Origin: Gammaproteobacteria bacterium
GTDB taxonomy: Bacteria; Pseudomonadota; Gammaproteobacteria; Nitrosococcales; Methylophagaceae
Assembly: GCA_003645385.1 (NCBI GenBank)
Contig: QNEY01000090.1
Location: 1 to 6,960, forward strand
Length of the DNA: 6,960 nt
Direction of reading: 5' to 3'
Positions 5,994 through 6,960 of the stretch are shown in pieces. The notes under the pieces were generated by a model that saw only the letters and a list, made by a program, of their open reading frames with translations, was not told where the DNA came from and did not search any database. The translations under genes were made by a program, and so were the position numbers. The stretch's first letter is position 1; each line of letters starts with the position of its first letter.

Positions 5994-6251
5994 GTGGCTA
6001 AAGTTGAAGTGTATTCCTCTGCGCATTGTCCCTTCTGTGTAATGGCAAAGCGATTGTTAGACCGTAAAGGCGTTTCATATGAGGAGATTCGAGTTGATTT
6101 GGATCCAGACAAACGCCAAGAAATGATGAAAAAAAGTCGGCAACGAACAGTGCCGCAAATTTTTATAAATAATGAGGCCATCGGCGGTTATACCGATTTG
6201 GTGGCTATAGATAACTCTCAACGGTTGGACAGCTTGCTGGCCCAATCATAA
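5994..6251 (+). CDS. grxC: Glutaredoxin 3 (GrxC type)
   Basis: At 85 aa this is a typical small dithiol glutaredoxin, a cytosolic glutathione-dependent disulfide and mixed-disulfide reductase. The active site CPFC is at 12-15. The cis-proline motif TVP is at 52-54, and the glutathione-binding GGYTDL is at 64-69. It starts with GTG, with AGG 6 nt upstream in the same nine-base context as the preceding gene. It lies 14 bp after the rhodanese gene and 24 bp before secB, the conserved yibN-grxC-secB order. Next to a rhodanese and a candidate persulfide sensor it could also reduce persulfidated proteins; that is inference. Confidence 0.96.
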   Translation: MAKVEVYSSAHCPFCVMAKRLLDRKGVSYEEIRVDLDPDKRQEMMKKSRQRTVPQIFINNEAIGGYTDLVAIDNSQRLDSLLAQS

Positions 6252-6275
6252 ATTAATTAAGCTTAAGGAAACATC

Positions 6276-6755
6276 ATGGCTGAAGAAAACGCATCACCAA
6301 CCGAAGAACAAGCAAGGTTTGTTATTCAAAAAATTTATACTAAAGATATTTCTTTTGAGACACCTAATTCGCCAGATATTTTCCGTGACGAATGGAAGCC
6401 TGAATTAGACCTGCAATTGGGTAATGAATATGCTAGCATCGATGATGATAATCATGAAATCACTCTAACGGTTACTGTTACAGCGAAAGTGGCTGATAAA
6501 GTTGCGTTCCTGGTTGAAGTTAAACAAGCAGGTGTATTTTCTCTGACTGGTTATAGCGATCAAGAAATGGGTCCATTAGTCGGTAGTTACTGCCCTAACA
6601 CCTTGTTTCCATTTGCACGAGAAGTTATTTCAGATATCGTCTTGAAAGGTGGGTTTCCACAATTAGTGCTTGCCCCAGTTAACTTTGATGCCTTGTACAT
6701 GAATCAAATTGAACAAGCCAAACAACAAGCTGCACCACAAAACACCACGCACTAA
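6276..6755 (+). CDS. secB: Protein-export chaperone SecB
   Basis: At 159 aa it is close to E. coli SecB (155 aa). SecB is a cytosolic tetramer that keeps preproteins unfolded and hands them to SecA. Hallmarks seen are IQKIYTKDISFETPNSP at about 17-33, the beta-sheet region EITLTVTVTAK, the CPNTLFPFAREVISD helix (about 105-119), and GGFPQLVLAPVNFDALY (about 125-141). An acidic N-terminus and a Gln-rich tail frame the core. The ATG has AAGG 7 nt upstream. It is in the operon with grxC upstream and gpsA downstream, the standard gammaproteobacterial arrangement. SecB is largely confined to proteobacteria, in line with the proposed origin. Confidence 0.98.
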   Translation: MAEENASPTEEQARFVIQKIYTKDISFETPNSPDIFRDEWKPELDLQLGNEYASIDDDNHEITLTVTVTAKVADKVAFLVEVKQAGVFSLTGYSDQEMGPLVGSYCPNTLFPFAREVISDIVLKGGFPQLVLAPVNFDALYMNQIEQAKQQAAPQNTTH

Positions 6756-6761
6756 TTATCT

Positions 6762-6764
6762 AGG
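6762..6764 (+). promoter_or_regulatory. Short ribosome binding site AGG favouring a TTG start for gpsA
   Basis: AGG ends 8 nt before the TTG at 6773 but only 2 nt before the GTG at 6767, too close for ribosome pairing. It is short, so the start choice remains tentative. Confidence 0.35.
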
Positions 6765-6772
6765 TAGTGACG

Positions 6773-6960
6773 TTGTCAGATCAAGTAGATCAGCTTTTCC
6801 CCACTACTGTTGTTGGTGCTGGTGCGTGGGGGACGGCTCTGGCTATTGCAATAGCCAGAAATGGTCACGATGTTTTGTTATGGGGTCGTGATGCTGAGCA
6901 ATTGACAGGCATGCAGCAAACACATAGTAATGAGCGATATCTGCCAGGATTAGAATTTCC
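6773..6960 (+). CDS. gpsA: NAD(P)H-dependent glycerol-3-phosphate dehydrogenase, 5' part (runs off window)
   Basis: The first 62 codons are present; the family is about 330-340 residues. GpsA reduces dihydroxyacetone phosphate to sn-glycerol 3-phosphate in the cytosol for phospholipid synthesis. The Rossmann nucleotide-binding motif VVGAGAWGTALA is clear at about 14-25, followed by NGHDVLLWGRD and the NERYLPGLEF segment, closely matching E. coli GpsA (NGHEVVLWG). Two starts are possible after the in-frame TAG at 6761. The TTG at 6773 has AGG 8 nt upstream. The GTG at 6767 is only 2 nt from that AGG, so TTG is favoured. The gene begins 17 bp after secB and is the last visible gene of the operon. 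Confidence 0.93.
   Translation, partial: MSDQVDQLFPTTVVGAGAWGTALAIAIARNGHDVLLWGRDAEQLTGMQQTHSNERYLPGLEF

Noticed and set aside
6257..6266. Palindrome TTAAGCTTAA between grxC and secB
   Set aside because: Ten bases, AT-rich, no T-run after it and a ribosome site immediately downstream; not a terminator and probably chance.
6709..6891. Plus-strand open frame of 60 codons across the secB-gpsA junction
   Set aside because: It overlaps the end of secB and the clear GpsA Rossmann motif in another frame, and its translation resembles nothing.

Overview
The window is a chromosomal segment from a gammaproteobacterium, probably a methylotroph. Two things point there. First, the order gpmI-envC-ctpA on the minus strand, divergent from a rhodanese gene (yibN type)-grxC-secB-gpsA on the plus strand, is the conserved enterobacterial yibO-envC / yibN-grxC-secB-gpsA neighbourhood. 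Second, the truncated gene at the left edge belongs to the MfnB family ((5-formylfuran-3-yl)methyl phosphate synthase), known from methanogens and from bacteria that use methanofuran/tetrahydromethanopterin-linked C1 oxidation. The DNA is AT-leaning. I cannot name a species.

Layout. Positions 1-426 (+) hold the 3' part of the mfnB-like gene. It converges, across only 15 bp, on a four-gene minus-strand operon. In transcription order that operon is gpmI (5074-3530), envC (3523-2384), ctpA (2357-1008) and a DJ-1/YajL-type gene (996-442), with gaps of 6, 26 and 11 bp. The divergent intergenic region lies at about 5075-5210. Rightward from it run an ArsR-family regulator (about 5211-5525), a membrane-anchored rhodanese (5560-5979), grxC (5994-6251), secB (6276-6755) and the 5' part of gpsA (6773 to the window edge), all closely spaced and probably co-transcribed.

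Function. The leftward operon combines glycolysis (phosphoglycerate mutase) with cell-envelope work (amidase activator EnvC, periplasmic processing protease CtpA) and a DJ-1-family stress protein. The rightward operon combines sulfur/thiol chemistry (rhodanese, glutaredoxin) with protein export (SecB) and phospholipid precursor synthesis (GpsA).

Most of the window is conserved core genome. The least ordinary part is the regulator heading the rightward operon. It has two cysteines 66 residues apart, the spacing recalled for the persulfide sensors BigR and SqrR, and it lacks the usual ArsR/SmtB metal-binding motifs. A perfect 6-6-6 inverted repeat lies just before it, beside overlapping divergent promoter-like elements. 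This suggests, as inference, a reactive-sulfur-responsive switch placed at the head of the yibN-grxC-secB-gpsA operon and possibly also touching gpmI. I found no mobile elements, CRISPR arrays, tRNA or rRNA genes.
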